DNA of 6,307 nt from Bacteroidaceae bacterium (GTDB lineage Bacteria; Bacteroidota; Bacteroidia; Bacteroidales; Bacteroidaceae), in contig CAADWS010000054.1 of the NCBI GenBank assembly GCA_900752815.1, positions 1 to 6,307 of the forward strand. The letters are read 5' to 3'. Within the stretch, counting starts at the first letter, position 1. Each line of letters starts with the position of its first letter. Shown here one piece after another: positions 5,901 to 6,307 of this stretch. The notes under the pieces are model-generated. The model had not been told where the DNA came from. It was given only the letters and a program-made list of their open reading frames with translations, and did no database searches. The position numbers and the translations under genes were made by a program.

Positions 5901-6070
5901 GTTCCCATAACTACAGGCTTAAAAAGGTCGTGTTCCGTACATGCAAGGCTTCGGGAAAAAATACCGCAAGCCCTCCGGGGCGAGGATGATTTTTTCCACG
6001 AACCCGAAGGGCTTGGCCTTGCTTGTACGGGAAGAACACGAATTACCTTTGCCTGTGGTTATGGGGACTC
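5899..6070 (-). promoter_or_regulatory. Long imperfect palindrome, copy B; candidate single-stranded-DNA promoter for the operon
   Basis: The arms 5899-5949 and 6016-6070 pair with about 44 Watson-Crick pairs: 5899-5918 with 6051-6070 (two T.G), 5923-5928 with 6045-6050, 5929-5935 with 6034-6040, 5936-5941 with 6024-6029, and 5943-5949 with 6016-6022. It shares with copy A a 4-base right-arm bulge (6030-6033), a T.T mismatch (5942/6023), an unpaired left patch (5919-5922) and a bulge (6041-6044) that includes the first T of TACCTTTG. Four consecutive stem pairs, 5938-5941 here against 843-846 in copy A, differ by compensatory changes on both sides, so pairing has been selected rather than sequence. 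Folded as + strand, the -7 box directs transcription out of the stem base toward the ATG at 5861. A matching peptide frame (minus strand, stop at 5919-5921) has no ATG, so this copy is not an ordinary gene. Structured RNA is the chief alternative. Confidence 0.78.
6044..6051 (+). promoter_or_regulatory. -7 box TACCTTTG in the right arm of palindrome B
   Basis: This is an exact TAnnTTTG match, identical to the box in palindrome A although much of the surrounding stem has changed. CTTG at 6018-6021 lies 22 bases upstream, as in copy A, and another CTTG at 6022-6025 gives a spacing of 18. In the folded + strand the box points from the loop to the stem base and so toward the 276-residue gene. In duplex DNA it points the opposite way, into the right-hand leader. 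Confidence 0.45.
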
Positions 6071-6153
6071 GGCTACGGTATGCTTGTTTTTCCCGATATG
6101 TTTTTATTCCGTAAGATTGCAGCCGTTTATATGGCCTTTTCAGAAAGAAATGT

Positions 6154-6161
6154 TATCTTTG
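6154..6161 (+). promoter_or_regulatory. Candidate rightward promoter, -7 box TATCTTTG
   Basis: TATCTTTG fits TAnnTTTG exactly. The best upstream -33 candidate is TTTA at 6126-6129, 24 bases away, which is weak in both sequence and spacing. A start shortly after 6165 would give a short leader before the ATG at 6190. About three such 6-base-defined matches are expected by chance on both strands of a window this size, so this is tentative. Confidence 0.35.
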
Positions 6162-6189
6162 CAGGTGAGATAAAGAGTTATTTGAAAGC

Positions 6190-6282
6190 ATGAGAAATAT
6201 GGCGGTTCGGAACAGTCCGGCTTTTTCTTATCCATTGCCCGTTCTCGTGCGAGTTTTATCCAATCTGTTGATAGTCAAATAA
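6190..6282 (+). CDS. Possible 30-residue leader peptide or spurious small ORF
   Basis: ATG at 6190 opens a 30-codon frame ending at TAA 6280-6282, with product MRNMAVRNSPAF... followed by a hydrophobic end (LPVLVRVLSNLLIVK). It lies about 28 bases after a TATCTTTG box and is preceded by an A-rich stretch (GATAAAGAG...GAAAG). No family is recognised. It could be the leader of a rightward gene beyond the window, or a chance ORF; its short length gives little statistical support. Confidence 0.2.
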   Translation: MRNMAVRNSPAFSYPLPVLVRVLSNLLIVK

Positions 6283-6299
6283 AACCTACCTGATTACAA

Positions 6300-6307
6300 C
6301 AAATATA
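6300..6307 (-). promoter_or_regulatory. Candidate leftward promoter at the right edge, -7 box TATATTTG
   Basis: Read on the minus strand the last eight bases are TATATTTG, an exact TAnnTTTG match. It would start a leftward transcript near 6292 that crosses the 6190-6282 ORF in antisense and palindrome B before reaching the 276-residue gene, a leader of about 430 bases. The -33 region is outside the window, so the call rests on one element. If real, it would be the ordinary duplex-DNA promoter of the operon, with palindrome B then transcribed into RNA. Confidence 0.3.

Noticed and set aside
5899..6070. Palindromes as integron attC recombination sites
   Set aside because: Imperfect palindromes with conserved extrahelical bases suggested attC, but the required GTTRRRY and RYYYAAC core sites are missing, copy A has no GTT core at all, and no integrase is present.
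5899..6070. Palindromes as retron msr-msd or group II intron RNA
   Set aside because: No reverse transcriptase frame is in the window and no domain V-like or branching-G signature was found.
5919..6101. 60-codon minus-strand frame in palindrome B as a gene
   Set aside because: It resembles the 773-991 peptide but has no ATG in frame (ACA at the equivalent position), so I treat it as part of the structured element and do not call it a CDS.
6208..6226. CGGA-ACAG-TCCG followed by CTTTTT as an intrinsic terminator or attenuator in the small + ORF
   Set aside because: The stem has only four pairs, too weak to support a terminator call.

Overview
The window reads as an accessory, probably conjugative, segment from a Bacteroidales genome (Bacteroides, Parabacteroides or Prevotella type). 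The grounds are A-rich translation leaders instead of strong Shine-Dalgarno sequences, exact matches to the Bacteroidota -7 promoter box (TAnnTTTG), and the gene content: an ArdA-like antirestriction protein, a DNA methyltransferase-helicase fusion and short conserved hypothetical genes of the kind carried by integrative conjugative elements. No transposase, integrase, tRNA, rRNA or CRISPR array is visible, so the mobile origin is an inference.

All substantial genes lie on the minus strand, so they are read from the right edge to the left. In transcription order: a leader region of about 445 bases (5862-6307); a 276-residue conserved protein (5031-5861); a 313-residue protein (4077-5018); a GC-rich hairpin (4027-4057); a 1000-residue N6-adenine methyltransferase fused to an SF2/SNF2-like helicase (994-3996); a 72-codon ORF of doubtful coding status (773-991); an ArdA-like, strongly acidic antirestriction protein (280-771); and the first 89 codons of a gene leaving the left edge (1-267). 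The 994-3996, 773-991, 280-771 and 1-267 genes are separated by 2, 1 and 12 bases, so they are probably one operon.

The most striking structure is a pair of imperfect palindromes of about 170 bases, at 801-970 just upstream of the ardA-like gene and at 5899-6070 just upstream of the first operon gene. Their stems differ in sequence but keep their pairing, including compensatory changes, and they share an identically placed 4-base bulge, T.T mismatch and loop topology. Both carry TACCTTTG, a perfect Bacteroidota -7 box, in the right arm. In duplex DNA that box points away from the genes. If the + strand were single-stranded and folded, it would point out of the stem straight into the minus-strand genes. 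This is the geometry of the single-stranded-DNA promoters (Frpo of F; ssi elements by ardA in ColIb-P9) that drive antirestriction genes right after conjugative entry.

Working model (inference): the window is part of a conjugative leading region. The entering + strand would fold into two hairpin promoters, giving early expression of an ArdA-type DNA mimic and a methyltransferase-helicase that together protect incoming DNA from restriction. The model predicts an oriT to the left of this window. The main alternative is a conserved structured RNA or a palindromic repeat family.
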